From assembly GCA_019419865.1 (NCBI GenBank), contig JAHZIG010000010.1, positions 39,178 to 103,177 of the forward strand: a DNA stretch of 64,000 bases. Direction: 5' to 3'. Made by a program: the position numbers and the translations under genes. Source of the DNA: Clostridiales bacterium (GTDB lineage Bacteria > Bacillota > Clostridia > Monoglobales > Monoglobaceae). Shown here in pieces: positions 38,888-48,900 of this stretch; within the stretch, counting starts at the first letter, position 1; each line of letters starts with the position of its first letter. Under the pieces are notes generated by a model. That model was not told where the DNA came from. It made no database searches and saw only the letters and a list, made by a program, of their open reading frames with translations.

Positions 38888-40297
38888 TTGGAAAAAGCTG
38901 TTCAAACAACGGAGAATAAAATGGGGACCATGCCGGTCAATAAGCTGCTCCTGACTATGTCGATCCCGATGGTGATCTCTATGCTCATACAGGCGCTGTA
39001 TAACATAGTCGATTCGATATTCGTCGCCAGGATAGGGGAAGACGCGCTGACCGCGGTTTCGCTGGCGTTTCCGCTGCAGAACCTGATGATCGCGGTGGCG
39101 TCCGGTACCGGAGTCGGCGTAAACGCGCTCTTGTCAAAGAGTCTGGGCGCGAAGGATTTTAAATTGGCCAACCGAACCGCTAACGTGAGCGTGTTCTTGG
39201 CGCTGATGAACTGGCTGGTATTTATAGTGTTCGGAATATTTTTTACCGATATTTATTTCAGGGCGCAGACGGATATAGAGGTCATAATAGACTACGGAAA
39301 CAGCTACCTTAGAATAGTGTCTATAATCTCGATAGGCGTATTTGGGCAGATAATGGGCGAGCGCCTGCTTCAGGCGACGGGCAAGACTTTCTTTACGATG
39401 ATAACCCAAGGCGTGGGCGCGATAATAAATATCATATTCGATCCGATAATGATCTTCGGACTTTTCGGTTTCCCCGAGATGGGCGTCGCGGGAGCCGCGC
39501 TTGCGACCGTGTTCGGACAGGTCGTGGCTATGATTCTTACGATAATCTTTAACCTGAAATATAACAAGGACTTGAAGTTCAGTCTAAAAGAGATACGTCC
39601 GAACGGGAAAATAATCGCGAGGATATACAAAGTCGGCGTGCCGTCTATAATCATGCTTGCGATCTCGTCGGTGATGACGTTCGCTATGAACAAGATCCTT
39701 ATAGCGTTCAGCGCGACGGCCGCGGCGGTGTTCGGAGTGTACTACAAGCTTCAAAGCTTTGTGTTTATGCCGATAATAGGTATGAACAACGGTATGGTGC
39801 CTATAATCGCGTATAACTACGGCGCGGAGAGACCCGACCGCATCAAGAAGACGATGAGATACGCGGTCTGCTACGCGATAGGTCTTATGCTGATCGGGCT
39901 TGCGCTGTTCCAGTTCATTCCGGACAAGCTGTTGTTTATGTTCAGCGCGTCCGAAGATATGCTCAGCATAGGAATCCCCGCGCTCAGAACGATAAGCTGG
40001 AGTTTCTTGATTGCCGGATTCTGCGTGGTCTCGCTTTCGGCGCTCCAAGCTCTCGGCCGCGGCGTCTCAAGCCTTATAGTTTCGGTATCCAGACAGCTCG
40101 TCGTACTGGTTCCGGTCGCATACCTGCTGTCCATGCTCGGCAACGTAGATTATGTCTGGTGGGCTTTCCCGATAGCGGAATTTGTGTCGCTGGTTATCTG
40201 CGTCGTTATGGTGACAAAGACGTTTAAAATCATAGACGCGCCGCCAAAAACCGAGACGGGCGACTTTAAAGAGTACGATTCGTATGTGGAGCAATAG
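38888..40297 (+). CDS. MATE-family efflux transporter
   Basis: Start set at TTG 38888, 9 bases after GGAGGT (38873-38878); an in-frame ATG at 38870 overlaps that site. The 469-residue product has about 12 membrane helices and family motifs: PVNKLLLTMSIPMVISML, ALYNIVDSIFVARIGEDALTAVSLAFPLQ in the first helices, and GMNNGMVPIIAYNYGAER in the second half. It likely exports drugs or metabolites using Na+ or H+. Single gene with its own promoter and terminator; substrate not predictable. Confidence 0.92.
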   Translation: MEKAVQTTENKMGTMPVNKLLLTMSIPMVISMLIQALYNIVDSIFVARIGEDALTAVSLAFPLQNLMIAVASGTGVGVNALLSKSLGAKDFKLANRTANVSVFLALMNWLVFIVFGIFFTDIYFRAQTDIEVIIDYGNSYLRIVSIISIGVFGQIMGERLLQATGKTFFTMITQGVGAIINIIFDPIMIFGLFGFPEMGVAGAALATVFGQVVAMILTIIFNLKYNKDLKFSLKEIRPNGKIIARIYKVGVPSIIMLAISSVMTFAMNKILIAFSATAAAVFGVYYKLQSFVFMPIIGMNNGMVPIIAYNYGAERPDRIKKTMRYAVCYAIGLMLIGLALFQFIPDKLLFMFSASEDMLSIGIPALRTISWSFLIAGFCVVSLSALQALGRGVSSLIVSVSRQLVVLVPVAYLLSMLGNVDYVWWAFPIAEFVSLVICVVMVTKTFKIIDAPPKTETGDFKEYDSYVEQ

Positions 40298-40348
40298 GAA
40301 TTTGAGCTTTTAACATTTATAGAATAATTGTTTTAAATCGATATAAAA

Positions 40349-40389
40349 GCGCGGCTTGCCAATAAACGGTAAGCCGCGCCGCGTTATTT
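40349..40389 (+). terminator. Terminator between convergent MATE and ArsR genes
   Basis: GCGCGGCTTGCC pairs with GGTAAGCCGCGC (12 bp, one wobble) around a 7-base loop, then CGCGTTATTTC. Confidence 0.8.
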
Positions 40390-40476
40390 CAAACTCTTCG
40401 CGCGGCGCGCGATCCGGCGTTTTAGCTATAGACGGAGCATGGTCTCGGTTTGCTTGTCCGGACGCGTAAGATCCGG

Positions 40477-40839
40477 CTATTCGGACGGGCAGGAGATCTC
40501 GACCATCTTTTCTATCATTATATGAAGAAGCTGAGCCTGATCGGTATCTGCGGCGGTGTAATAAACTTCTTTCCCTTCCCGGCGGCTCACGATCAGCCCG
40601 GCGCTCTTTAGCTGGCGAAGATGATGAGATACCGCCGGACTGCTCATTCCGACAAAGTCGGCCAGATTAGTAACGCAGTCCTCGTAGTGGCAGAGCGCCC
40701 AGAATATCCTGATACGGCTCCTGTCGCAGAGCTGTTTGAATATATCTGAAACTATCTGAAAATCCAAATCCTTCGGCATATCCCCCGGCTTTCCCTCGAT
40801 AGGTTTTCTGTGGTCGTGGATAGGCGGTATATTTTGCAT
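40477..40839 (-). CDS. ArsR/SmtB-family metal-responsive repressor
   Basis: 120 residues; start preceded by GAGGAGG. The winged helix is clear: LADFVGMSSPAVSHHLRQLK as recognition region, then SRREGKEVYY as wing. Cys and His residues at the N-terminus and in CHYEDC, plus the C-terminal HIMIEKMVEISC, are candidate metal ligands. It is divergent from the HMA protein and the P-type ATPase, the classic layout for CadC/SmtB repressors responding to Cd2+, Zn2+ or Pb2+. Metal specificity is inferred from context only. Confidence 0.88.
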   Translation of the reverse strand: MQNIPPIHDHRKPIEGKPGDMPKDLDFQIVSDIFKQLCDRSRIRIFWALCHYEDCVTNLADFVGMSSPAVSHHLRQLKSAGLIVSRREGKEVYYTAADTDQAQLLHIMIEKMVEISCPSE

Positions 40840-41042
40840 AAAGATTCCTCCTCTTCAGATCTGTATATAGACGGCTTAAATCAAATAAAGCCGCTTCCTT
40901 CTATTATAGCACAAAACCTTAGCCGCGCACAACAATTTATTTTTCGCAGCTATATATAAATACGAGCGGAAGCTATTCCCGGAAAGTTTCGCCGCTTAAG
41001 TTAAAAAATTTTTATCTCAAACAAAAAATATCGCTAAAGGTA

Positions 41043-41103
41043 TTGACTTATGCAACCAAAGCGTATATAATATAATTAAACAATTAAACAACTATTGAAT
41101 TGT
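41043..41103 (+). promoter_or_regulatory. Promoter and likely ArsR operator for the metal-export genes
   Basis: TTGACT, 17-bp spacer, TATAAT (41066-41071), then a dyad ACAATT-N12-AATTGT at 41080-41103 overlapping the start of transcription, a typical ArsR-family operator position. The remainder of the 295-base divergent gap is AT-rich with no gene. Confidence 0.7.
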
Positions 41104-41134
41104 AATGAATAAATCCCTGAAAGGAGTAACCATA

Positions 41135-41353
41135 ATGAAAAAGTCGTATAAAATAGAAGTGGACTGCGCTAACTGCGCGAACAAGATGGAGGAGGCGGCG
41201 CAGAAGACGCCGGGGGTCAGAGACGCGGTAGTTAATTTTATGACGCTTAAGATGAACGTGGAGTTCGAGGAAGGGCACGAGCCGAAGTCGGTCATGAAGC
41301 AGGTCTTAAAAAACTGCAAAAAGGTCGAGGACGACTGCGAGATCTATATATGA
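41135..41353 (+). CDS. Free-standing heavy-metal-associated (HMA) domain protein
   Basis: ATG 41135 has AAAGGAG upstream; 72 residues. It is a ferredoxin-like HMA fold with the metal-binding CANCANK motif near residue 9 and the DAVVNFMTLKM strand. Such domains usually sit at the N-terminus of CadA/ZntA/CopA; here it is a separate gene and the ATPase lacks one. It probably buffers or hands over metal to the ATPase. The ATPase gene follows after 134 bases. Confidence 0.9.
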   Translation: MKKSYKIEVDCANCANKMEEAAQKTPGVRDAVVNFMTLKMNVEFEEGHEPKSVMKQVLKNCKKVEDDCEIYI

Positions 41354-41375
41354 GCCGGTTGAATAGCGATAGATA

Positions 41376-41401
41376 AGCGCCTCTCGAAATCGGGAGGCGC
41401 T
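41376..41401 (+). promoter_or_regulatory. Intercistronic hairpin between HMA and ATPase genes
   Basis: AGCGCCTCTCG pairs with CGGGAGGCGCT (11 bp, one wobble) around AAAT, with no U-tract. It is probably an mRNA-stabilising or partial-termination structure that sets the ratio of HMA protein to ATPase. Confidence 0.6.
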
Positions 41402-41487
41402 GTATAAGCGTATAATATATGAACAAGCGCTCATGTGTTCAATTATAGAATCAATGTTAAACGCGCGAATAGGATGGAGGATGCGTT

Positions 41488-43374
41488 ATGAGTAAGAAAC
41501 AGAAAAAGACGTTGACGCGTATTATCATAGCGGCGGTAATGCTTGTCGCTCTGCATTTTATACCGGCGGAGGGTTGGCCGCGTTTCGGACTTTATTTCGC
41601 CGCGTATTTGATAATCGGCTACGACATTTTGATCAAGGCTGCTAAGGGAATAAAAAACGGACAGATCTTCGACGAGAACTTTTTGATGGCTATCGCGACG
41701 GTAGGAGCGTTCGCCTTGGCGGTCTACGAGCGGAGCGGCGATTACACCGAAGCGGTAGCGGTCATGCTGTTCTATCAGGTCGGCGAGTGGTTCCAGAGTT
41801 ACGCTGTTGGAAAAAGCCGCCGCAACATCAGCGATCTGATGGATATCCGTCCCGACTATGCCAATATAGAGGTCGGCGGAAAGCTTGAAAAGGTCGATCC
41901 GGACGAGGTGGAGATCGGCTCCGTAATAGTGGTACAGCCCGGCGAAAAGGTTCCTATAGACGGAGTCGTTGTCGAGGGCGAATCCAGCTTGAACACAAGC
42001 GCTCTTACGGGGGAGAGTCTGCCGCGCGACGTTAAGGCGGGCGACGAGATCGTGAGCGGCTGTATCAACATGACCGGACTTTTGAAGATACGTACCGTTA
42101 AGGAGTTCGGAGAATCGACCGTCTCCAAGATACTCGATCTGGTTGAGAATGCAAGCTCGCGTAAGTCCAGATCTGAAGATTTTATCTCAAGGTTCGCCAG
42201 GGGATACACGCCCGCGGTTTGTATCGCGGCGCTCGCGCTCGCGCTTCTGCCGCCTCTGGTTCGCGTTTTGGCAATGGGCTTGGACGCCGGTTGGGACGAG
42301 TGGATATACCGCGCGCTGACGTTTCTGGTTATCAGTTGTCCATGCGCGCTGGTCATAAGCATCCCTCTCTCGTTCTTCGCCGGGATAGGCGGAGCCAGCA
42401 ACGCCGGCGTTTTGGTAAAGGGATCGAATTACCTCGAGGCGCTTTCCAAGACGAAGATAGCGGTGTTCGATAAGACCGGAACTCTGACGCAGGGCGTTTT
42501 CGAGGTCAATGGGATCCATCACAGCGAGCTTGAAAACGCTAAGCTGATCGAATACGCGGCGTTGGTCGAGAGCTCTTCGTCGCATCCGATAAGCAAGAGC
42601 TTGCGGCGCGCCTATGGTAAGGAAGTAGACCGTTCCCGCGTCTCGGATATACGAGAGATAAGCGGAAACGGAGTGATCGCCAAGGTCGACGGAATCGAGG
42701 TAGCGGCCGGAAACGATAAGCTGATGGAGCGTTTAGGGATAGAGTATGTAAACTGTCATAGCGTCGGAACTATTATCCATATGGCGATCGGCGGAAAATA
42801 CGCCGGGCATATCGTGATCTCGGACGTAGTAAAGCCCACGTCCAAAGAGGCTATATCCGCTTTGAAGTCAGCCGGCGTACAAAAAACGGTAATGCTCACC
42901 GGCGACTCCGGCAGAGTAGCGGAGCGGGTAGCCGGAGATTTGGGCGTAGACTTAGTCTACAGCGAACTGCTGCCCGGCGACAAGGTGGAAAAGGTAGAGC
43001 AGTTGCTTGAAGGTAAGCCGGATAACGCGAAGCTGGCTTTCGTGGGCGACGGGATAAACGACGCCCCGGTTTTAAGCCGCGCGGATATAGGCATAGCGAT
43101 GGGAGCCATGGGTTCGGACGCCGCGATAGAGGCCGCGGACGTGGTGCTCATGGACGATGACCCGATGAAGATCTCCAAGGCCGTCAAGATCTCCCGCAAA
43201 TGTATGCGGATAGTTTACCAAAACATAGTTTTCGCGATAGGGATCAAGCTGATCTGCTTAGGACTCGGCGCTTTCGGCGCAGCCAATATGTGGCTGGCGA
43301 TCTTCGCCGACGTCGGCGTTATGATCATAGCGGTGTTAAACGCGATCAGGGCGTTGTTTGTGAAGAAACTGTAG
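41488..43374 (+). CDS. cadA: Cd2+/Zn2+/Pb2+-exporting P1B-type ATPase
   Basis: ATG 41488 follows TGGAGGATGCGTT; 628 residues. Motifs: TGE in the actuator domain (ALTGESLPRD), SCPCAL in the transport helix, phosphorylation site DKTGTLT, SSSHPIS nucleotide site, GDGINDAPVL hinge. The CPC plus the context of a CadC-type repressor indicates divalent soft-metal export (P1B-2). It lacks the usual N-terminal HMA domain, which is supplied by the upstream gene. Stop is TAG. A strong terminator follows. Confidence 0.93.
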   Translation: MSKKQKKTLTRIIIAAVMLVALHFIPAEGWPRFGLYFAAYLIIGYDILIKAAKGIKNGQIFDENFLMAIATVGAFALAVYERSGDYTEAVAVMLFYQVGEWFQSYAVGKSRRNISDLMDIRPDYANIEVGGKLEKVDPDEVEIGSVIVVQPGEKVPIDGVVVEGESSLNTSALTGESLPRDVKAGDEIVSGCINMTGLLKIRTVKEFGESTVSKILDLVENASSRKSRSEDFISRFARGYTPAVCIAALALALLPPLVRVLAMGLDAGWDEWIYRALTFLVISCPCALVISIPLSFFAGIGGASNAGVLVKGSNYLEALSKTKIAVFDKTGTLTQGVFEVNGIHHSELENAKLIEYAALVESSSSHPISKSLRRAYGKEVDRSRVSDIREISGNGVIAKVDGIEVAAGNDKLMERLGIEYVNCHSVGTIIHMAIGGKYAGHIVISDVVKPTSKEAISALKSAGVQKTVMLTGDSGRVAERVAGDLGVDLVYSELLPGDKVEKVEQLLEGKPDNAKLAFVGDGINDAPVLSRADIGIAMGAMGSDAAIEAADVVLMDDDPMKISKAVKISRKCMRIVYQNIVFAIGIKLICLGLGAFGAANMWLAIFADVGVMIIAVLNAIRALFVKKL

Positions 43375-43449
43375 GCCGGACGCGGGAACGAGAAAGGCGT
43401 TCTCCCGATTTACCGGCGGATACGACCGTAAAATATTTTAATATGATCA

Positions 43450-43486
43450 AGCTTTCACGGCTCTAACTCGCCGTGGAGGCTTTTTG
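43450..43486 (+). terminator. Terminator after the P-type ATPase gene
   Basis: AGCTTTCACGG pairs with CCGTGGAGGCT (11 bp with two wobbles) around a 10-base loop, followed by TTTT. Confidence 0.85.
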
Positions 43487-43523
43487 ATATATTAAAAATA
43501 TACGATTTGCGACCATATTTTTA

Positions 43524-43572
43524 TTGACAAATTCAACCAAAAGGATTAAAATAGAATTAGAATAATTCTAAT
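43524..43572 (+). promoter_or_regulatory. PerR promoter with perfect PerR-box operator
   Basis: TTGACA 43524-43529, 17-bp spacer, TAAAAT 43547-43552, then the perfect palindrome ATTAGAATAATTCTAAT at 43556-43572. This matches the established Per-box pattern (TTAnAATnATTnTAA) and would cover the transcription start, implying autorepression by PerR and peroxide induction of the downstream genes. Confidence 0.85.
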
Positions 43573-43584
43573 ACAGGTGAGAAT

Positions 43585-43953
43585 ATGACGAAGAACGCGG
43601 AGTTGATACTGAATATCATAAACGGTTCGGACGAGCATTTGACGGCGGAACAGATATACCTTAAGTTAAGCGATCAGAACGAAAAGGCGGCGCTCGCCAC
43701 CGTTTATAATAATTTAAATTATCTGTACGAGAACGATCTTATCAGAAAGGTGTCCGTAGAGGGGTATCCGGACAGATACGACAGAACGATTCGCCACGAT
43801 CACTTGATTTGTAAGAAGTGCGGCAAGATTTCGGATATCGCGCTCGAGGATATGACGGAAAAACTGCGGCGGGCGGTCGGCGAGGAAATCATCTCGTACG
43901 ATCTGAAGATCAATTATATCTGCGAGGAATGCAGAGCCGAGGAGAAAGAATAA
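43585..43953 (+). CDS. perR: Fur-family peroxide regulator PerR
   Basis: 122 residues. The winged helix (LTAEQIYLKL ... LATVYNNLNYL) is followed by the metal sites: two structural CxxC pairs (CKKC, CEEC) for Zn2+ and the regulatory site residues in RYDRTIRHDH and the Asp of KISDI. Asp at that position is the PerR hallmark (Fur has Glu). It senses H2O2 by metal-catalysed His oxidation in known PerR proteins. Its promoter carries a perfect Per box and the following genes encode rubredoxin/rubrerythrin-type peroxide reductases. Confidence 0.9.
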   Translation: MTKNAELILNIINGSDEHLTAEQIYLKLSDQNEKAALATVYNNLNYLYENDLIRKVSVEGYPDRYDRTIRHDHLICKKCGKISDIALEDMTEKLRRAVGEEIISYDLKINYICEECRAEEKE

Positions 43954-44008
43954 TATTTACGGCGATCTATGTCGCTTTTAAATAAAAAACTAAAAGGAGG
44001 CGCTAAAA

Positions 44009-44668
44009 GTGAAATACGTCTGTCAAATTTGCGGCTACGTATACGACGAGGAGCGGGAGAAGACTAAGTTTTCGGATCTGCCCGACTCGTGGACGTGTCC
44101 GCTGTGCGGCGCGGAGAAGGCGAACTTCAAGCCGGAGCGGGAAGAAGCTGAAGCGGCGGATACGAAGAACGAAGAAGCAAGATCCGCGATCATGCGCGAG
44201 GCTGAGCCGGACATGAAACAGCTTTCCTTCGGAGAGCTGTCCGTATTATGCTCGAACCTTGCGCGGGGCTGCGAGAAGCAGTATATGCCGGAGGAGGCCA
44301 AGCTGTATTCGGAGCTTGCCGAATATTTCCGCCGCGCGGAGCCTAAGCCGGAGGAGGCGGATATGGAGAAGCTGTCCGCCTTGATCGAAGACGATCTTAA
44401 AAACGGATACCCGGAACTTATCGGGAGAGCGGAGGCGGACTCGGACCGCGGAACGCTCAGGATATGTACCTGGGGCGGAAAAGTAACGCGGATCCTGGAC
44501 GCGCTGGTAAAGAGGTATAACAGAGAGGGCGAGCGACTGCTCTACGATACGAACGTATGGGTCTGCACGGTATGCGGATTCGTTTACATAGGCGATACTG
44601 CGCCCGAGCTTTGTCCGGTGTGTAAGGTTCCGAGCTGGAAGTTTGAGAAAACGGAGGGGAGGAATTGA
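44009..44668 (+). CDS. Double-rubredoxin protein
   Basis: GTG start at 44009 behind AAAAGGAGG; 219 residues. A typical rubredoxin domain at residues 1-50 (CQICGYVYD ... CPLCGAEK) and a second rubredoxin-like domain at about 180-215 ([11 protein letters not shown] ... [11 protein letters not shown]) flank a helical middle that looks like a rubrerythrin-related segment lacking a clear diiron site. It could shuttle electrons to the rubrerythrin encoded next. It lies 55 bases after perR. Confidence 0.88.
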   Translation: MKYVCQICGYVYDEEREKTKFSDLPDSWTCPLCGAEKANFKPEREEAEAADTKNEEARSAIMREAEPDMKQLSFGELSVLCSNLARGCEKQYMPEEAKLYSELAEYFRRAEPKPEEADMEKLSALIEDDLKNGYPELIGRAEADSDRGTLRICTWGGKVTRILDALVKRYNREGERLLYDTNVWVCTVCGFVYIGDTAPELCPVCKVPSWKFEKTEGRN

Positions 44669-44670
44669 CG

Positions 44671-45759
44671 ATGAAAGAGTATGCGGTCAGAAATTTAAGA
44701 TTATGCACAAAGGAATGTATATGTCTGTACGTCTGTCCGGTCGGCGCGACCGATACCGAAAACAGTATAATAGATAAAGATAAATGCATAGGCTGCGGAG
44801 CGTGCGCCAAGGCCTGTCCGAGCGGGGCTATCTCGATGGTCCCGATAACGCTTCCGCCGCAGCAGAAGAAGAGCGGCGAGGTAACGGAGGCCGCGCGGGA
44901 ATTGATCAGAAGCAAGGCGGAGCAGGAGAAGGCGGCCGAGAAGATAGCGGAGAATACCGAGCTGGACGGTCTCTATAGGCTCGCTAAGGCCATAGCTAAA
45001 TCCAACAGGCTTATGGCGGAGGATATAAGCCGGGAGTCGGGGTATATGCTGCCGCAGAGCGGGAACGCGCGCGCGGCGCTGAAGGAACTGGTAGAAAACC
45101 CGCCGGCTAAGGATTTCCCGACAGAGACGGCGAAGGAACTGCTTAGAAGGATCCCTTGTAACGAAGAAGAAAAAATAAATATAGATAATAAAAATATCAC
45201 GAAAGATGAAGGAGGAAACAAAATGAGTAAGTATGCGGGAACACAGACCGAGAAAAATTTAGAGGCGGCTTTTGCCGGAGAATCCGAGGCGCGCAATAAG
45301 TATACATACTTTGCGTCCGTAGCTAAAAAGGAAGGCTACGAGCAGATAGCGGCGCTGTTCTTAAAGACCGCCGACAACGAGAAAGAACACGCTAAGATGT
45401 GGTTCAAGGAGCTTGAAGGCATAGGCGATACGGCTAAAAACTTAGCTTCCGCGGCCGAGGGCGAGAACTACGAGTGGACGGATATGTACGCGGGATTCGC
45501 CGAGACGGCTGAGAAAGAGGGATTCCCGGAGCTTGCGGCCAAGTTCAGAATGGTAGCGGCTATAGAGAAACATCACGAGGAGCGTTATCGCGCGCTGCTT
45601 AAGAACGTAGAGCTTGCCGAAGTTTTCGCAAAGAGCGAGGTCAAGGTTTGGGAATGCAGAAACTGCGGACATATCGTGGTAGGAACAAAGGCGCCCGAGG
45701 TATGTCCGGTATGCGCGCATCCTCAGAGCTACTTCGAGATACACGCGGAGAATTATTAA
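44671..45759 (+). CDS. Ferredoxin-like protein fused in frame to rubrerythrin
   Basis: ATG 44671 has GGAGGGGAGG upstream. Residues 1-60 carry a Cys-rich region with a 4Fe-4S motif ([14 protein letters not shown]); residues 60-170 are helical. The frame then passes through GAAAAAATAAAT into an AT-rich stretch that looks like an untranslated spacer, including a perfect ribosome site, and continues as rubrerythrin from residue 185. Rubrerythrin has the two-helix diiron motifs ([28 protein letters not shown]) and a C-terminal rubredoxin (CRNCGH ... CPVCAH). Removing one A from the A6 run at 45172-45177 would create a TAA there. So either two proteins overlap, or a 362-residue fusion is made. Confidence 0.8.
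   Translation: MKEYAVRNLRLCTKECICLYVCPVGATDTENSIIDKDKCIGCGACAKACPSGAISMVPITLPPQQKKSGEVTEAARELIRSKAEQEKAAEKIAENTELDGLYRLAKAIAKSNRLMAEDISRESGYMLPQSGNARAALKELVENPPAKDFPTETAKELLRRIPCNEEEKINIDNKNITKDEGGNKMSKYAGTQTEKNLEAAFAGESEARNKYTYFASVAKKEGYEQIAALFLKTADNEKEHAKMWFKELEGIGDTAKNLASAAEGENYEWTDMYAGFAETAEKEGFPELAAKFRMVAAIEKHHEERYRALLKNVELAEVFAKSEVKVWECRNCGHIVVGTKAPEVCPVCAHPQSYFEIHAENY
45223..45759 (+). CDS. Rubrerythrin from internal start
   Basis: ATG 45223 has GAAGGAGG at 45208-45215 with ideal spacing, so a separate 178-residue rubrerythrin is very likely made even if the upstream frame reads through. It reduces H2O2 to water with electrons from rubredoxin; all four Glu/His helix motifs and the rubredoxin Cys pairs are present. 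Confidence 0.8.
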   Translation: MSKYAGTQTEKNLEAAFAGESEARNKYTYFASVAKKEGYEQIAALFLKTADNEKEHAKMWFKELEGIGDTAKNLASAAEGENYEWTDMYAGFAETAEKEGFPELAAKFRMVAAIEKHHEERYRALLKNVELAEVFAKSEVKVWECRNCGHIVVGTKAPEVCPVCAHPQSYFEIHAENY

Positions 45760-45811
45760 CAGAAAGATATACAACTACAGCGGCGGATAAAATTCCGCCG
45801 CCGTCGTCATG

Positions 45812-45842
45812 CCGCCGAACAAATTAAAGTCGGCGGTTTTTT
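45812..45842 (+). terminator. Terminator of the perR-rubrerythrin cluster
   Basis: CCGCCGA pairs with TCGGCGG around an 11-base loop, followed by TTTTTT. A second hairpin (GCGGCGGA/TCCGCCGC) sits just upstream at 45780-45802. Confidence 0.85.
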
Positions 45843-45936
45843 GCGTAAAAATATTTAAAATCCGCACCCGTTTTGCAAAGTTTATCTCAAATTATTTTAA
45901 GAGAACCGCGGAGCGCTCTCAAGCGCGAATCCGTTC

Positions 45937-48900
45937 TTACGATATATCGGCCTCAAACGGTTCGGCCTGAGGATCCATATCCCGCCAGATGAATATTTTG
46001 ATCGCGCGATCGCCGCTTTCCGGGAGGTAGATCGGTTCGCTTAAAGCGAGATCCAAATTAGCGCCCTCAAAGTTTTCTATATCCTCTATGTGGAGAGATT
46101 CCAGAATATCGCCGTTGTAGATTGCCGCGTACAGCTTTGAATCCTGCGGAATATCGGTATCCGCGCCCTTTTGCAGCGCGACCGACGTCATAGCCGATCC
46201 GCCGGGGACGGTCGCTCCGCTTTGGCATTCCACGCCGCCGACGGTTATCGAGCTTATCTCGAGCGCGTCGAGGTCGAGCAGGGTAGCGCGGCAGAGCTCG
46301 AACTTCCAGGTCTTTAAGTATCTGCCGTTCCCGTCTATCAGCGCGTAAAGATAACCCGTATCGTTCGTCAGCCCGAACGACGCCTCGAATACGTTACCAA
46401 CATAGTCCTGAGCGTTTACAGTCGTTCCGTCGTTTAGCGTAGTGTTCTCGGTCTTGACGTTTAACGTATCGGAGATCTTCACACCCGAGGCCCTGACCGC
46501 CTCGGCGATCGTATTACAGTTCTCCGCTCCGTCCGAACTCTGCGCGAGCGCTTCGAGCTGAGCCGGGGACATATCGGATACGTAGTACTCGAGCGTAGCG
46601 TTTGAATCTACCGCTCCGATATACGCCGTTGCCGAGATTATCGGGCTGTCCGGGTCGACTTCGCCGAGGGCGTACGTACCTATGTTGCCGGACTGGTTGT
46701 TGTGAAATACCACCGCGGCCGTATTCCCGTCTAAGTCGGTCGTAGCGTTTTGCGAGCTTCCCACGCGAATGATCCCGGTCGAGCCGGTGTCGTAGACTAT
46801 GGAATCGACGGCGGATACGTCTTCGTACTCTCTGACGGCGTCGTATCTGTAGCCGAAATCTATGCTGTCGTAGTTACCGCCCCAGTTTCCGCTGCTGGAG
46901 AGAACCCTCACGAATACGGCGCCAGTTCCGGAAAGACCCTCGACTTCTAAGGCCGCCCCGGTATAATTTGTCCATGAGCCGGTCGGAGCGCAGACTATTT
47001 CGCCTATCTTATCGGCGTCCGTGAGCTCCGGCTCGGCGCCGCCTATCTCGGCGTCTGATACGTAGACGCCCAAAACTATGTTATTATCGTTGGTGGACAT
47101 ATTCGCCGTTATGGAGTCCAAGCCGTCGAGTTCCACATTATAGAATGCGAAGGTCGTTCCCACTCTTGTCGAGCCTACGCAGGTATCTTCAAAGTTATAG
47201 TCGCCCCAGTACCCGTCGGCGGACTCAAACTCCCGCCTTATATTCACGGTCACGCTCTCGTCCTCAACAAGATTGGCTATAGCTGATTCGAGAGCTAAGA
47301 TTGCGTTTTTAACGTCCGCCTTGGTAGCGGCTGAATTATCTATCGCGGCCGCCGCGTTCTCTATCGCCTCGGTCAGTACAGCTACGCTCTCTTCGGTGTA
47401 TAGCTTGGTATCTATCGCTAATGCCTCGTCAAGTTTATCCTTAAGTTCTTCTTTATCGACATAGTTCTCGTCTATCTCAACGTCTATTGTTATATCTATA
47501 CTGCTCTCGGCGACTCCGTTGTTGGCCATTACCGACAGCGTCGTAGTCCCCGCCTGGTTGTTTACCGGAGTCCAGGTCAGCTCGCCCGTGTATTTATCGA
47601 GCTCGGCGTATTCCGGGAGATCGGCTATATAATAGATAAACTTCTGATCCGAATTCGAATCCGTCTGCGCGTTGAGATTTATGGTAAGTTCCTGTCCGGT
47701 CATAGCGCTGTATTCGGTTTCGTTCGTAAAATACGGCTTCTCATATTCAAGCCCTGCGATCGCGGCGTTTATGGCCGTTTGGTCTCTCAGGTCTATCGCG
47801 GACTTAAGCGCGTCCTTTGACTCCTGTGTATAGTTCTCGGCGAGCAGAGCGCTTGCGTCGGCTACGATCTTGTCCATATTCGCTTCGCCGAGTATGAGGT
47901 TTATCCTCGGATCCTCGTCGGTTATAAATTCGCCCTTATACATTATCCTCGGGACAACTCCGTCGGGGGAGTCGATATTGGCGCTTACAAGCTCGCCGTT
48001 TTCCCATTCAAGATCGATCGTATAATTACCCCTCGCTCTGATCCCGCATACTCTGCCGGACTGCATAGCGGAGGGGAGAGCGGGCAGGAGTTCTATGTAA
48101 CCGTTGTCGCTCTGAACGAATAGCTCGGGGAAGCCGGATATCAGATTCGACCCCCACATTACGCCCACGCCGCTGTTGCTGTTCGGAGTCGCGGAGTAGG
48201 AGTCTAAGTCGAAGTTGTCGCCTTCGCCCATCCTTGCCCACATCGCGTTTCTGTCGGGGTGGTAACCGCCCGTGCCGCGAAGTTCGAGCGTTCTTATCGC
48301 CGCCTCGTTTAAGACGGGAGTCTCGTACTTGTTTATGCCGGACAGCGGCCAGCAGGTCAGTAGCTCGGACGCGTGACGGTGCGGATTATACGCCGAACCT
48401 GTAGCGTTGTTATAATCCTGCGAGTACTCCTGTATCTGCCCGTCCATACCTATTTGGTAGGGGAGCAGCTGAGGGAGCATATTTTCTATCTCGGCGATGA
48501 ACTCGGTATCGGTCTCGTACTGCCCGGTCACATACGCGAGCTTCAGCGTATTCTTAAAAACCTCTCTGACGAGCGCCACGTCTACCGTGGAGCCGGTGTC
48601 GAGCGCGTAGTTCCTGCCGTTGTTGGCCTCGCCCTTTAATGAGGACGCGTGCTGGTTCTCGGGCGAAGTGGACGGCGAGGTCGAATAGAACCCGGTCTTG
48701 GGATCGTATTGCAGATAGTCGAGACAGAAGAGACTGCACCCCTTAAGCAGTTCGTAGTACTGCTCCGCGTCCTCTAAGTCCCGGCTGAAATCGTAGTGAT
48801 CCCAAACGTTGTTGCAGAGCCAGGTTCCGCCCATCGGCCACATGCCCCATTCGTTCGCCGTTGAGTTAGAGCCGAACTTCAGCGATGTGGACGCCCATGC

